The notes under the pieces: generated by a model
Seen by the model: only the letters and a program-made list of their open reading frames with translations
Databases searched by the model: none
Told to the model about the DNA's origin: nothing
Shown: positions 1 through 12,497 of the stretch, piece by piece
Numbering within the stretch: position 1 is the stretch's first letter
Layout: each line of letters opens with the position of its first letter
Translations under genes and position numbers: made by a program
From: Vandiemenella viatica
Lineage: Eukaryota > Arthropoda > Insecta > Orthoptera > Morabidae
Length of the DNA stretch: 64,000 bases
Reading direction: 5' to 3'
Assembly: GCA_031002005.1 (NCBI GenBank)
Contig: JARYHS010006964.1
Coordinates: 2,790,001 to 2,854,000 of the forward strand

Positions 1-1780
1 AATGAAATTTCTAGATGATGCCAAAAGCCTTTAAATTCTCAAATAATTTTACTCTCAATGCATTAGTTTACATTCTGACTAGGTACGAATAGACAATACG
101 AAGAGTTTTCATGTTTGGTTGAAAGTGCTGACATTATTGATAGTTTTTAGCCAAAAATAATAATAATAATAATACAGCTAACTTGTGTTTGTGACTTGCT
201 GATAGAAGTGGCTATAATAGAACTATATGGCAAATATTTTTTCCTTGGTAACATCTTTTAAAAAATTACATAATGTTGGACTATAGGAAGATTGCACAAA
301 GCATCAATTTTCTCTTGCTATTATCTCTATGTAGCACACAAGGTCTAAAATTTTCCTTTGGACAGACATATTTCTTCTGGATAGAAGATGTCTTACAGAT
401 AACTTCCACAATCAAAAACTAATTAGATTTAAATTTGTGGTGCAAGGTAAGGTATACTGAGTGAATGACTGTAGTACTATCTACTTGTAAACAATTTATG
501 AATTGCTGGCAAATGGTGCAAAGTTGATAAATTTCATTCTGAGCTTGCAGAGGAAGGCAGAAAGTTGATATTTATTTTAGCAGAGGCTACACAAACTAAA
601 TAACGAATAGTATGTAAGAGGTTCTACTGAAGTTTGATATACTACACTGAAATATTAAAGGCTGTTTGTGAAAGTAAGTATAAAGAAGCGATATAAAATG
701 AAAAAGTGAAAGTGGACAAATATTATTCAAGTTAGTTTGGCTACAAAAAAAAAAAAGTTAATACTGCTTGAGAAAACTAGCTCAGGTGATACATAAACTA
801 CAACATATTGATGTTGGTGCCACATTTTACGCTCCATCCATAATATGCACAAGAAGCAGTGTTGTGAAAGTATAACATTCTTAAGGTCACTATGTTTGAA
901 ACACGGGTCACAATCTAATTTCCATGCTTCAAATTAAGAGAGAATCTACCCCCACACACATATATAACAAATATGTTATTCTGAAAGTGAAACTGCAACT
1001 GATTGATGAGGAAAGGGTGTGATAAAATGGCATACAAATTGGTTAAATAAACTTTTGGAATCAGTTATTCAAGTTCAGGTAAAACTTTACTGTGAATGGA
1101 AAGCAAAATCACTCTATGTGGAAGATATGCGTCAAACGTCATTACATTTTCATCCAGTTCGAAATAAATGTTTACACAAAAATTCATCCCACATTGTTTG
1201 AATTCCGATCAGTTTATTTACAGATTCTTAAGGAATAGGTAACAATTACGGTATTTGTTTCACTATTTCCACAAGTCAATTAGTTTCAAACATTCATATT
1301 TACATTTCAAATTACTTTTATGTACGTCTGAACAACATACTTAAATTGCAACTGGTCTGTTATTGGGGCACATTTACAACATATCTAAAATATACTATAC
1401 ATATAACTATAGCCACACAAAACTTAATGCGAATTAATGGCCAGACTGAAAAAATTGTTTACTTTCAGCAAAGTTCTTCTGTTCTTTACGAGTAAGCTAC
1501 ACGGAATGCTGTATTTGTTGCATATATTCATAAAAACTCCTACCACAAGTTCTTTAGTTTCCATCAGAAAAATATTTTAACACCTAATCAAAACTGCCCA
1601 CTTCAGATTATTTTCATATATCGTACGTCCCTAAATCACTTATACTTCATTTCCTCCTGTTTGATCACGTTATACACTAACCGCTAAAGCTGGTCGTGTT
1701 AAAATTCTATATTAATTTACCAAGGCATCTCTGCCACTTATTAAACAAATACATAAACACAAGTCGAAGGCGTATATAAT
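1..1780. other. AT-rich non-coding DNA
   Basis: No supportable gene. Open frames are short and lack recognisable domains or convincing splice context. A short (AAT)n run lies near 158-172. It may be intergenic DNA or intron. Confidence 0.6.
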
Positions 1781-1789
1781 GTCTCTGAC

Positions 1790-2134
1790 AGTTACTATGG
1801 AAGCGGCTTATTAGGAAGCCGCTTATTTGAAAGCCGCTATTGGTGACGTATCTTTAAACGCTAATAATAAGCCGCTTTTCGTGACGTCAGGGCTATTTCG
1901 CTATTATTTGTGGGCGTGGCCGCTATTTTCGTCACATCCGGTTATTTGACATTTCCGGCTTTTTCAACAAGAGAAGAGCGTTTCTGAGCAGAGATTTTAG
2001 TTGCGTCTCCAAAGATATTACGTCGAAAAAAAAAATAACTATACGCTATTTCTAACGGTTAAAAAAAGCGGTTAGAAAAAAGAAGCAATAACTGAATAAG
2101 TATTACTGGAAAAAAGCGTTTTGCCCATCTCTAA
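1790..2134. mobile_element. Possible hAT-like MITE with repeated GCCGCTT motifs
   Basis: This non-coding stretch is more GC-rich than its neighbours. It repeats the motif GCCGCTT or GCCGCTA several times in 300 bp and contains a full palindromic TGACGTCA at 1882-1889. Read on the minus strand, its right edge starts TAGAGATGGGCAAAACGC, which resembles hAT-type MITE ends. I could not find a matching left end or an 8-bp target duplication, so the class is tentative. A promoter-like CpG segment is the alternative. Confidence 0.3.
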
Positions 2135-2159
2135 CAGGAACAGAATTTGCCTACGCCCC

Positions 2160-2540
2160 AGACTCACACTCGCTCGAAAAAAAATTTCCCGCGCAAAAAC
2201 TTTTTTTTTTTAAAAAAAAAGAAGAAGCCAATTAAGTGGGTATTTTGCCCTCTCTTTCCCTTCTTCTCCCTCATCTTTTCTTTCTCCTCCCTCTCCTTCC
2301 CTTCTTTTTCTCACTTTGTTTTTTGTTGCTTCATCTAATTCTGTTAGTACCACTTACGTTTTATCTCTAATTCCTTCCTTTTCCCTTTCTGCCTCCTTTT
2401 TTTCCTTCCTTCTTCCTTTTTTCCTCTCCTTTCTCTTTCTTTCCTCCTTTACTCTCCTTTTCTCTTTCTTCATTTCCCCTTCTTCTCTTTCCTCCCTCCC
2501 TACTTTCCCTTCTCTCTTCTTTGTCAATTGTGCTATTACC
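2160..2540 (+). repeat. Pyrimidine-rich low-complexity tract
   Basis: After two short A/T homopolymer runs (2178-2222), about 300 bases are almost entirely C and T on the plus strand (CCTTTC and CTTCCT runs). The opposite strand is purine-only and gives a spurious Lys/Glu/Arg/Gly-rich open frame. It is a polypyrimidine microsatellite. Confidence 0.85.
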
Positions 2541-2864
2541 TATGTAGCTGCTGTTAATCTTGTTGCTTCTTATTGCCTTGCTAATTGCTGATGTCAATTT
2601 TCCTTCTGTTAATGTTATTGCTACCACTGGTTTAACTGTTACTACTATTAATTATTTTCCCGATACTGCGGCTACTAATACTCTTCCCAATGCCGATTTC
2701 GTTGGTGATGCAGTGTGCGTTGTTCTTGTTGCTGCTGCTGTTTAGTTTTAATAACAGTTGCTATTCAGGCAAACAATTAATTCAGTAGGAACAATCCCTT
2801 TCCCCTTTCTTTCCTCTCCTTCCTTATACTCTCTCCTTTCCTTCCTTTTTCCTTCTCCTAATTA
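2541..2864. other. Non-coding spacer with second CT-rich patch
   Basis: T-rich sequence with trinucleotide-like GCT/GTT repetition near 2730-2745 and another C/T-only patch at about 2798-2860. No gene is supported. Confidence 0.6.
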
Positions 2865-5215
2865 CTCTGAGTTGCTAATAAACTTAATTTAATAATTACA
2901 CTAAGTTGCTAACTACTCTGAGCTGCTAATTACTCCAAGTTGCATATTATATTACTCTGAACTGTTAATAACACAAAGCTGCTAATTATTCAAACATGCT
3001 AATTAATTCAAGGTACTAATTGCTCTAAGCTGCTAATTACTCTATACTGCTAGTAACTGTATGTTGTTAATTACTTTAAGTGGTTAATTATTCTAAACAT
3101 AATAACTCTAAGCTGCTAACTACTCTAAGTTCCTAATTATTCTAAACTAATAATTACACTTGGCTGTTGATTACTCTAAGTTAGTATTTCATCTAAGCTG
3201 CTAAAACTCTATATTGTTTTTTATTCTTAGTTTATAATTAATTTAAGCTGCTTATTACTCTGAGCTGTTAATTAATCTAAGCTGTTAATTACTCTAACCA
3301 ACCAATAACTCTATGTTGTTAATTATTCTAAGTTGATAATTACTCTGAGCTGCTAACTACTCAAAGCTGCTAATTAATCTAAGATTCTAGTTGCTCAAGG
3401 ATGCTAATACTCTAAACTGCTAATAACTCTATATTGTAAATTACTCTAAGCTGTACATTAGACTTAGCTGCCAAATACTCTAAGCTGCCAGTTATTATAA
3501 GCTTATAAATACTCTTCGTTGTTAATTACTCTCAGTTACTAAGAACTCTTGAACACTAATTATACAAAGTTGCTAATAACTCTAAACTCCTAAATACTTT
3601 GAGTGGCTAATTGCTCTAAAATGCTAATAACTAAAAACTGCTAATTACTGAAAGCTGATAATTGCTCAATTGAACTAATTAATCCAAACAGCTAATTATT
3701 TTAAGCTGCTAATTACTCTAATTTACTATTTATTGTAATATGATAATGACTCTAAACTGCTAATTGCTCTAAGTCTAAAATTATACTCAGTTCCTAAGTA
3801 AAGTAATGTGGCAAATACTCCAAACTGCTAAATTATTAATTACTCTAAGCTGCTAATTATTCTGAGGCGCTAAATACTCTAAGTTGCTAATTACTCCAAA
3901 CTGCTAATTAGCTGCCATGGAAAACATTCTGATGACAGTTGCTGTAGAAAACAATCTAAAACCAGCTGCTATGGAAAAACCATCTGATAACAGCTGTTGT
4001 TGAGAACCATCTGATGACACCTGTTGTGGAAATTAATTACACTAAGTTGTTAATAGCTCTAAACAGTTAATTACTCAAAAATGCTAATTAAACAATGATT
4101 CTAATTACTATGATCAGCTAATAATTCAAAGATGCTAATTACTCAAATATATTAATTACTCTACGCTGCTAATTACCCTAACCTAATGACTCTATATTGT
4201 TAATTACTCTAAGGTGTAAATTACTCTTAGATGCCATTTACACTATGTTGCCAATGATTCTAAGCTTATAATTACTCTTGGTTGTTAATTAGTCTCAGTA
4301 ACTAATTACTCTTGGCTACTAATTACACAAAGTTGCTAATAAGTGTAAGCCACTAATAACTCTAAGTTTCCTAATTACTTTGAGTGGTGAATTACTCAAA
4401 GTCGTTATGGTGATAATTACGCTAAGTTTCTAACTACTCAATGCTTCTAATTACTCTAAGCTGTTAATTACTCCATTGTGCTAATTAATCAATTCAAAGC
4501 TGCTAATTACTCTAAGTTACTAGTTACTCATGTTGCTAATGATACTCAGTTGCTAATTGCTGTAACCTGCTAAACACTCTTAGCTGCTAAATTATCTAAT
4601 TTGCTAATTATTATAATAACTCTAAGTCGCTAATAACCCTAAGCTGCTAATAACTCCTAATTACTCTAAGTATCTTATTACAAGTGGCTGCTAATTACTC
4701 CCAATAGCTAATTACTCTCAGCAGATAATAATTCAATATTGCTTATTACTATAGGTTGCTAATTGCCCACATTTGCTAATAACTATAAACTCCGATTTAC
4801 TCTAAGCTCCTAACTATAAGTGGGTAATAACATTACATTGCTGATTATACTAAGTTGTTAATTACTCTAAGCTGCTAAATACCTTAAAGGGCTAATAACT
4901 CTAAGTTGTAAATAACCCTATGCTGCTAATAACAAATTACTCAATGTAGCTAATTGTAATGGGCTGCTAATTACACCAAAATACTAATTACTCTATGTTG
5001 CTAATTGCTTTAATCTGCTAATTACTCAATATTTCTAATTACTCTTGGTCGCTAACTATCCTAAGCTTATAATTATTCTTGGTTAATAATTACTATCATT
5101 AAATAATTACTCTCGGCCGCTAATTATACAAAGTTGCTAATAACTATAAGTCGCTAATAATTCTAAGTTCCTAGTTGCTTTGAGTGGTTAATTACTCAAT
5201 TTTGTTATGATGCTA
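2865..5215. repeat. Degenerate 17-bp minisatellite array
   Basis: About 2.3 kb built on a 17-bp unit close to GCTGCTAATTACTCTAA. Copies differ by substitutions and small indels, giving well over 100 units. The CTAATTACTCTAAG core recurs throughout, interrupted once by a patch of 27-bp units at about 3912-4035. The high divergence suggests an old array. Confidence 0.9.
3912..4035. repeat. Island of 27-bp units inside the 17-bp array
   Basis: Four to five copies of the AACCATCTGATGACAGCTG-type unit that otherwise forms the block at 5216-6045 are embedded in the 17-bp array. This suggests transposition or unequal exchange between the two arrays. Confidence 0.85.
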
Positions 5216-6045
5216 ACTACTGCATAAAAACATCGGATGACAGCTGCTGTGGAATACCATCTGATGACAGCTACTGTGGAAAACCATCTTATAACAGAAG
5301 CTGAGGGAAAACCATTTGAAGACTGCTGTCGTGGAAAACAATCTGATGACAGCTGTTGTGAAAAACCATCTGAAAGCAGCTGCTGTTAATAACATCGGAT
5401 AACAGTTGCTGTGGAAAACCCTCTGATAACAGATATTGTGGAAAACCGACTGATGACAGCTGCTTTGGAAAACAATCTGAAGAGAGCTGCTGTGAAAAAC
5501 TTTCTGGTGACAGTTGCTGTGGAAAATCATCATATACAGCCGTGGAAAACCATCTTAAACAGTTGCTTTGGATAAACCATCTGACAACAGCAGCTATAGA
5601 AAGACATCTAAAGACAGCTGCTGTGGAAAACCATCTGATAACAGCTGCTGTGGAGAACCATCTAATAACAACTGCACTGGACAAACCATCTGATGACAGC
5701 TGCTTTGGAATATCATTTGATGACAGCTGCTTAGGGAAAACCAGCTGAGGAATGCTGATGTGGAAAAACATCTGATAACAAATGCTGTAGAGAACCATCT
5801 CATGACACATGTTGTGGAAATCCATCTGATAATAGCTGCTGTTGTAACATAACGTCAAAACAGCTGCTGTGGAAACTATCTGATAACAGCTGCATTGGAA
5901 AAAACCATCTGCTGACAGGTGCTGTCGAATATCACCTGATGACAGCTGCAGACGGAAAACCATCTGAGGAAAACTGATGGGGAAAACTATCTGAGGAATG
6001 CTGTTTTGGAAAACCATCTTATAACGGCTACCGTGGACAACCATC
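5216..6045. repeat. 27-bp minisatellite array
   Basis: About 30 copies of a 27-bp unit, roughly CTGCTGTGGAAAACCATCTG followed by ATAACAG. Each copy contains the E-box-like palindrome CAGCTG or a variant. Because 27 is a multiple of three, the array stays open in several frames. It yields apparent proteins of up to 251 residues on the minus strand made of a nine-residue repeat (SSCHQMVFH-like). These frames have no start context or domain and are not annotated as genes. Confidence 0.9.
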
Positions 6046-7160
6046 TTATAACCAAACCTAACTTAAGTTAGCTTAACCTAACCCAACATTACCAAACTTA
6101 ACTAACCTAACCCAACTTAACATAACCTAAATCAACGTAACATAAACTATATTAAAATAATCTAAACAAACTTAATCAAACGCACCTTAACCTAACGGAA
6201 AATAACCTAAGCCAACTTAACCTAAACCAGCTTATCATAATCCAACTTGACCTAAACTAGCTTAACCTAACCCAACTTAACCTAATCTAACCTAACTTAA
6301 CCTAAACCAGCTTAACCTAACCTAACCGAACACAAATTAATTAAAATAAAACCAGCTTAACCAAACCCAACAAAACATAACCAAACCTAACCCAACTTAA
6401 ACTAACCTAACCTAACCAAAACCAGCTTAACCTAAACAAACTTAAACTAGCCCAACTTATCCTAACCTACCTTAACCTAAACCAGCTTAACCTAAACTAA
6501 CCCAATTTAACCAGTGTAACATTACTTAACCTAAACTAGCTTAACCTAACCTAACCAAACCTAATGTAACATTACACAACTTAACCCAAACCAACTTAAA
6601 GTAACCTAACCCAACATGACCTAAACTATCTTACCCTAACCTAACCCAACTTAACCGATCTTAAACAAAACCAGCTTAACCTAACCCAACAAAACTTAAC
6701 CTAACCTAACCCAACTTAACCAAACCTCATTCCAACTTAACATAACCTAACTTAAACTAAACCAGCTTAACCTAACCAAACCCAACTTAAACCAATGTTA
6801 CATAAAATAGCATAAACTAGAATAACCTTAACCAACGCAACTTAACCTAACCAAAACCCAACTTAACCCAACCTAAAATAACCTAACCTCAACCATCCAA
6901 ACCTAATGTAACATAGCCCCACTTAACCTAAACCAGCTTAACCTAACCTAAACAAACATAACCAAACTTAAACAAAACCAGATTAACCTAACGGAACCCA
7001 ACTTAACCTAACATAACCCAACTTCACCAAACCTAACTTAATCAAAACTATACCAGCTTAACCTAACATTAACCAGCTTAACATAAACTAACACAACTTA
7101 ACCTAAATAACCAAAACAAGTGTAACATAACTTAACCTAATATAACCTAAATTAACCAAG
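6046..7160 (-). repeat. Degenerate TTAGG-type (telomere-like) 5-bp array
   Basis: About 1.1 kb of AACCT/AACCC/AACTT pentamers. The minus strand reads as (TTAGG)n with many variants, TTAGG being the canonical arthropod telomere motif. A longer quasi-periodic AACCTAAACCAGCTT sub-pattern is visible. The array is internal and decayed, flanked by other minisatellites, so it is interstitial and not a working chromosome end. Confidence 0.85.
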
Positions 7161-7768
7161 TGCAGCAGTCTTAGGGAAACTAACTGATAAGAAGCAAAGC
7201 AGTCCTAGTGAAACTGACTGATAAGAAGAATAGTAGTCATAGGAAAACTGACTGATAAGTAGTGCAGCATTCTTAGCGATACAGACTGATAAGAAGCGCA
7301 GCAGTCTTAGTGAAACTGACTGATAAGAAGCGCAGAAGTCTTAGGGAAAGTAACTGATAAGAAGCGCAGCAGGCTTAGTGAAACTGACTGATAAGAAGCG
7401 CTGCAGTCGCAGTGAAACTGATTGATAAGAAACGCAGCCATCATAGGAAAACTTACTGATAAGAAGCTCAGAAGTCTAAGTGAATCTGACTGATAAGAAG
7501 TGCAGCAGACTTAGTGAGTCTGACTGATAAGAAGCGCAGCAGACTTAGTGAAACTGACTGATAAGAACCACAGCAGTCTTAGTGAAACTGACTGATAAGA
7601 AGCACAGCAGTCTTAGAGAAACTGACTGATAAGAAGCGCAGCAGTCTTAGGGAAATTGACTGAAAAGAAGCGCAGCTGTCTTAGGAAGACTGGCTGATAA
7701 GAAGTGTAGCTGTCTGAGGGAAACTTACTGATCAGAAGAGAAGCAGTCTTAGTGAAACTGTCTGCAAT
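7161..7768. repeat. 34-bp minisatellite array
   Basis: About 18 copies of a 34-bp unit near GAAGCGCAGCAGTCTTAGTG followed by AAACTGACTGATAA. The spacing is exact in places (TGATAAG at 7321 and 7355). Copies are moderately conserved. Confidence 0.9.
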
Positions 7769-10700
7769 GAAGTTTGTTTTAGGCATTATCTACTGTCATG
7801 AAAGTGTGTTTTAGGCATAATCTACTGTCATGAGATTGTGTTTTGGGCATAATCTACTATCTTGAAAGACTGTTCAGGCATAATCTAAGGTCACTAAATT
7901 GTGTTTAGACATAATCTACTGTCATGAAAGTATTCTTAGGCATAATATACTGTCATGAATATGTTCTAGGCATAAAAAACTGTAATGTAAATGTGTTTTA
8001 GGCATAATCTACTTTCATGATGGTGTGTTATAGGCATTATCTACTGTCATGAAAGTGTGTTTAGTCATAATCTACTGTCACGAAAGTGTGTTCAGGCATA
8101 ATCTACTGTCATGAAACTGTGTTTTAGGCATAATCTACTGTCATGATAGTGTGTTATAGGCATTATCTACTGTCAAGACAGTGTGTTTAATATATAATCT
8201 ACTGTCATGAAAGTGCATTTAGGCAATATTAACTGTCATGAAAGTGTATTTTAGACATAATCTACTGTCACAAAAGGGTGTATAGTCATAATCTACTAAC
8301 ATGAAAGCATGTTTTAGGCATAATCTACAGTCATGAAAGTGAGGTTAGTCATTATCTACTGTCATGAAAGGGTTTTAGGCATAATCTACTGTCATGAAAG
8401 TGTGTTCAGGCATTATTCACTATCACTAAAGTGTGTTTAAGCATAATCTACTGCAATGAAAGTATGTTTAGACATTCTCTACTGTCATGAGAGTGGTTTT
8501 AGGCACAATCTACTGTCATGAGAGTGTGTTTTATGGCATTAACAACTGTCTTGAAAGTGTTTATAGGGCTTAATCTACTGCAATCAAAGCGTGTTTTAAG
8601 CATAATCTACTGTCAAGAAATTGTGTTTTGGCATTATCTACTGTCATGAATGTGTGTTTTTATATAATCTACTGTCATGTAAGTGTATTTAGGCATAATT
8701 AACTGTCATGAAAGTGTGTTTTACGCAAAATCTACTGTCATGAAAGATTGTTTAGGCACAATCTACTGTCATGAAAGTGTGTATTAGACATTATCTACTG
8801 TTATGAAATTGTGTTTAGGCATAATCTACTGTCATGAAAGTGTGTTCAGTTACAATCTAGTGTCATGAAATTGTGTTCAGGAATGATCTACTGTCATGAA
8901 GGTGTGGTTTGGCATAATCTACTGTCATGAAAGTGTGTATTATACATAATTTACTGTCATGTAAGTGTATTTAGGCATAATTAACTGTCATGAATGTGTG
9001 TTTTAGGCATTATCTACTGTGATGAAATTGTATTTAAGATTAATCTCCACTCATGAGAGTATGTTTAAGCATAATCTACTGCCATGTAAGTGTATTTAGG
9101 AATATCCTACTGTTTAATAGTGTGTTTTATTCATGTTCTGCTGTCAGGAAAGTGAATTTAGTCATGATCTACTGTCATTAAATTGTGTCCAGACATAATC
9201 TACTGATATAAAATTGTTTGTAGACATAATCTACTATCACAAAAGTGTGTTTAGGCATTATGTACTGTAAAAAAATTGTTTTTAGGTATAATCTACTGTA
9301 ACAAAAGTGTGTTTACGCATAATCTACTGTCATGAAAGTTTTCTTAGGCATAATCTACTGTCATGAAAGTATTTTATGCATAATAAACTGTCATGAAAGT
9401 GTGTTTTAGGCTTAATCTACTGTCAAGAAAGTGTGTTTTAGGCTTAATCTACTGTCATGTAATTAAGTTTTAGGCATAATCTACTGTCATGAAAGTGTGT
9501 TCAGGCATAATCTACTGTCACAAAAGTGTGTTTACATATAATATACTGTCATAAAGAAAGTGTGTTTAGGCACATTATACTGTCATGAAAGTGTGTTTTA
9601 GGCATAATCTACTATCATGAGAGTGTGTTTAGGCATAATTATGTGTCATGAAAGTGTGTTTCAGTCTGAATCTACTGTCATGAAAGTGTGTTTTAGGCAG
9701 AATCTACTGTCATGAAAGTAGGTTTTAGGCATAATCTACTGTCATTAAAGTGAGTTTTAGGCATCATCTACTTTCATGAAAGTGAGTTTGGGCATAATCT
9801 ACTGTCATGAAAGTGTGTTTAGGCATAATCTACTGTCATGAGAGTGTGTTCAGGCATAATCTGTGCTCATGAAATTGTGTGTATGTTTAATCTACTGTCT
9901 CGATAGTGTTTTTAGGCATTATCTACTGCCATGGATGTGTGTTTTAGGCATAATCTACTGTCATTAAATTGTTTTCTAGGCATAATCAGCTGCCTTGAAA
10001 GTGTGCTTTAGGCATAATAAGTGTTTTTTTTTGCACAATCTACTGTCATCAAAGTGAGGTTTAGGATGTATCTACTGTCATGAGAATGTGTTTATGTATA
10101 ATCTACTGTCATGAAAGTGAGTTTAGGCAATACCCACTGTCATTAAAATGTGTTTTATGCATGATCTACTGTCATGAAAGTGTATTTAGGCATAATTAAC
10201 TGTCATGAAATTGTTTTTAAGGCATAATATAATGTCATAATATTGTGTTTTAGGCATAATCTACTGTCATGAAAGTGTGTTTAGGCATAATCTACTGTCA
10301 TGAAAGTGTGTTCAGGCATAATATACTGTCACGAAAGTATGTTTAGGCATATTGTACTTTCATGCAAGTGTGTCTTATATATATTTACTGTCACGAGAGT
10401 GTATTTAGGTGTAATTAACTGTCATGAGAGTGTATTTTAGGCATAATCTACTGTCATGATGATGTGTTACAGGCATTATCTACTGTCATGAAAGTGCATT
10501 CGAACATAATCAACTGTCATGACACTCTGTGTAGCCATAATCTACTGACACAAATGTGGGTTTATGCATAATCTACTGTCATGACAGTGTGTTTAAGGCA
10601 TAATCTACTGCCATGAAGTTTGTTTTAGAAATAATCTACTATCATGAAAGTGTGTTTTGGGCATAGTCTACTGTCATGAAATTGTGTTTAGGCATAAACT

Positions 10701-11912
10701 ACTGTCATGAAAGTGTGTTTATGCAATATCTAATGTCATGAAAGTGTGTTCAGGCATAATCTACCGTCAGTAAAGTGTGTTTAGGCATAATGCAGAGACA
10801 TGAAAGTGTGTTTAGGCATAATCTACAGCCATGAAAGTGTGTTTCAGGCACAAACTACTCTCATGAGAGTGTGCTTTACAGCATTATTAACTGTCATGAA
10901 TGTGTAATCTACTATAGTAATATTGTGTTTTAGTCATAATCTACTGTAACGAAAGTGTGTTTAGGCATTATCTTCTGTCATGAATGTGTGATTAGGCATA
11001 ATCTACTGTCATGAAAGTTTGTTTATGCATAATCTACTCTCACGAATGTGGGTTATTGCATAATCTACTGTCATGAAAGTGTCTTATGGATTATCAACTG
11101 TCATGACAGTATATTAAGGCATAATCAACTGTCATGAAAGTGTGTTTTAGACATAATCTACTGTCATGAAATTGTGTTTTAGGCATAATCTACTGTCATG
11201 AAAGTTAGTTTAGGCATTATCTACTGTCATGAAAGTGTGTTTTAGGCATCATCTACGGTCGTGAAAGTGTGTTTTAGGCATAATCTACTGTCATGAAAGT
11301 CATTTTTAGTCATAATCTACTGTAACGAAAGTGTGTTTAGGCATTATCTTCTGTCATGAATGTGTGATTAGGCATAATCTACTGTCATGAAAGTTTGTTT
11401 ATGCATAATCTACTCTCACGAATGTGGGTTATTGCATAATCTACTGTCATGAAAGTGTCTTATGGATTATCAACTGTCATGACAGTATATTAAGGCATAA
11501 TCAACTGTCATGAAAGTGTGTTTTAGACATAATCTACTGTCATGAAATTGTGTTTTAGGCATAATCTACTGTCATGAAAGTTAGTTTAGGCATTATCTAC
11601 TGTCATGAAAGTGTGTTTTAGGCATCATCTACGGTCGTGAAAGTGTGTTTTAGGCATAATCTACTGTCATGAAAGTCATTTGTAGGCATAATCTACTGTC
11701 ATGAAAGTGTGTTTAGGCATAATCTACTGTCATAAAAATGTTGTGGGACATAATCTACTGATATAAAAGTGTATTATGCATAATCAACTGTTATGAAAGT
11801 GTGTTTTAGGCATAATCTACTGTCATGAAAGTGTGTTTTAGGCTTAATCTACTCTCATAAAAGTGATTTCAGGCATAATCTACTGTCACGATAGTGTGTT
11901 TAGGAATAATCT
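7769..11912. repeat. 31-32-bp minisatellite array
   Basis: About 4.1 kb and roughly 130 copies of a unit near TAATCTACTGTCATGAAAGT followed by GTGTTTAGGCA, 31 or 32 bp depending on the T-run. It is the longest array in the window. Conservation is best towards the right end, where an exact multi-unit duplication occurs. No unique spacers exist between units. Confidence 0.93.
10931..11682. repeat. Exact 376-bp tandem duplication of 12 units
   Basis: The segment 10931-11306 is repeated at 11307-11682 with no difference that I can see. It carries the same private variants in the same order (for example the TGTAACG, TCTCACG and CTACGGTCG variant units). Individual units elsewhere differ by 10-20%, so this is either a very recent higher-order duplication or an assembly duplication. 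Confidence 0.9.
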
Positions 11913-12497
11913 GTGAGCAATTTGCAGCGACTATTTTCTTCCTATTTCAGCTAATGCGGGAACATTTATGATTATTTGGATAGTTTATATTGTAGTGGTT
12001 GTAGATTGATGTATTACACACTATTTACAAACCATATTTGCAACAATTTATACACAAATTCAGAGAAACAAACCAAATGTTACTTACGTGGATTGAGCGC
12101 CTGCTGGCTTGTGACGTCACGACTGTCGTTGGCCCGCGGCAGGCAGAAAAGGAGCTTTTTGGTGGGCTTTCAAATCCTCTAAATTTTAACGTTGAATTTT
12201 ACGTAAAAATAAGCACTTTTGTCAAAAAAAATTAGTACTCGGTAAATAACGTGTATCAATACACTATTTAAAACCATTTTCAAAAAACAGTTATATAGCC
12301 AATTATCACTGAGTATTTTTCCTGAATTCATACATCATATGCTGTGTTTTTCTTTGATGATGTCCAGTGGAAGTAACTAATAGAATTACAGTTCTACTAT
12401 GTACTAACAATTAAATGTAATGAAATGTTAATAGTTTTTGTAGGGAGTTACAGTGTGTTTTAATAGCAGTTATCATAATTCTGGTGTAGCTAACTTT
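11913..12497. other. Non-coding spacer after the satellite block
   Basis: Mostly AT-rich sequence with one GC-rich patch at about 12088-12150 containing the palindrome GTGACGTCAC (12111-12120). Short overlapping open frames here lack any recognisable domain. Confidence 0.5.

Noticed and set aside
2316..2627. Overlapping frames in the pyrimidine tract (Phe/Ser-rich plus, Arg/Lys/Glu-rich minus)
   Set aside because: Low-complexity C/T sequence lacks stop triplets; no coding evidence.
5289..6044. Minus-strand open frame of 251 residues
   Set aside because: Composed of the 27-bp minisatellite read in frame (nine-residue repeats); no domain, similar frames on both strands.
5216..6045. CTGATGA...GAAAA in each 27-bp unit as a hammerhead ribozyme
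   Set aside because: The units hold the core-like words by chance, but there is no room for stem I or a real stem III and only a 3-bp stem II, so no hammerhead fold is possible.
7769..11912. CRISPR array
   Set aside because: Units are contiguous and degenerate with no unique spacers, in a eukaryotic context; it is a minisatellite.
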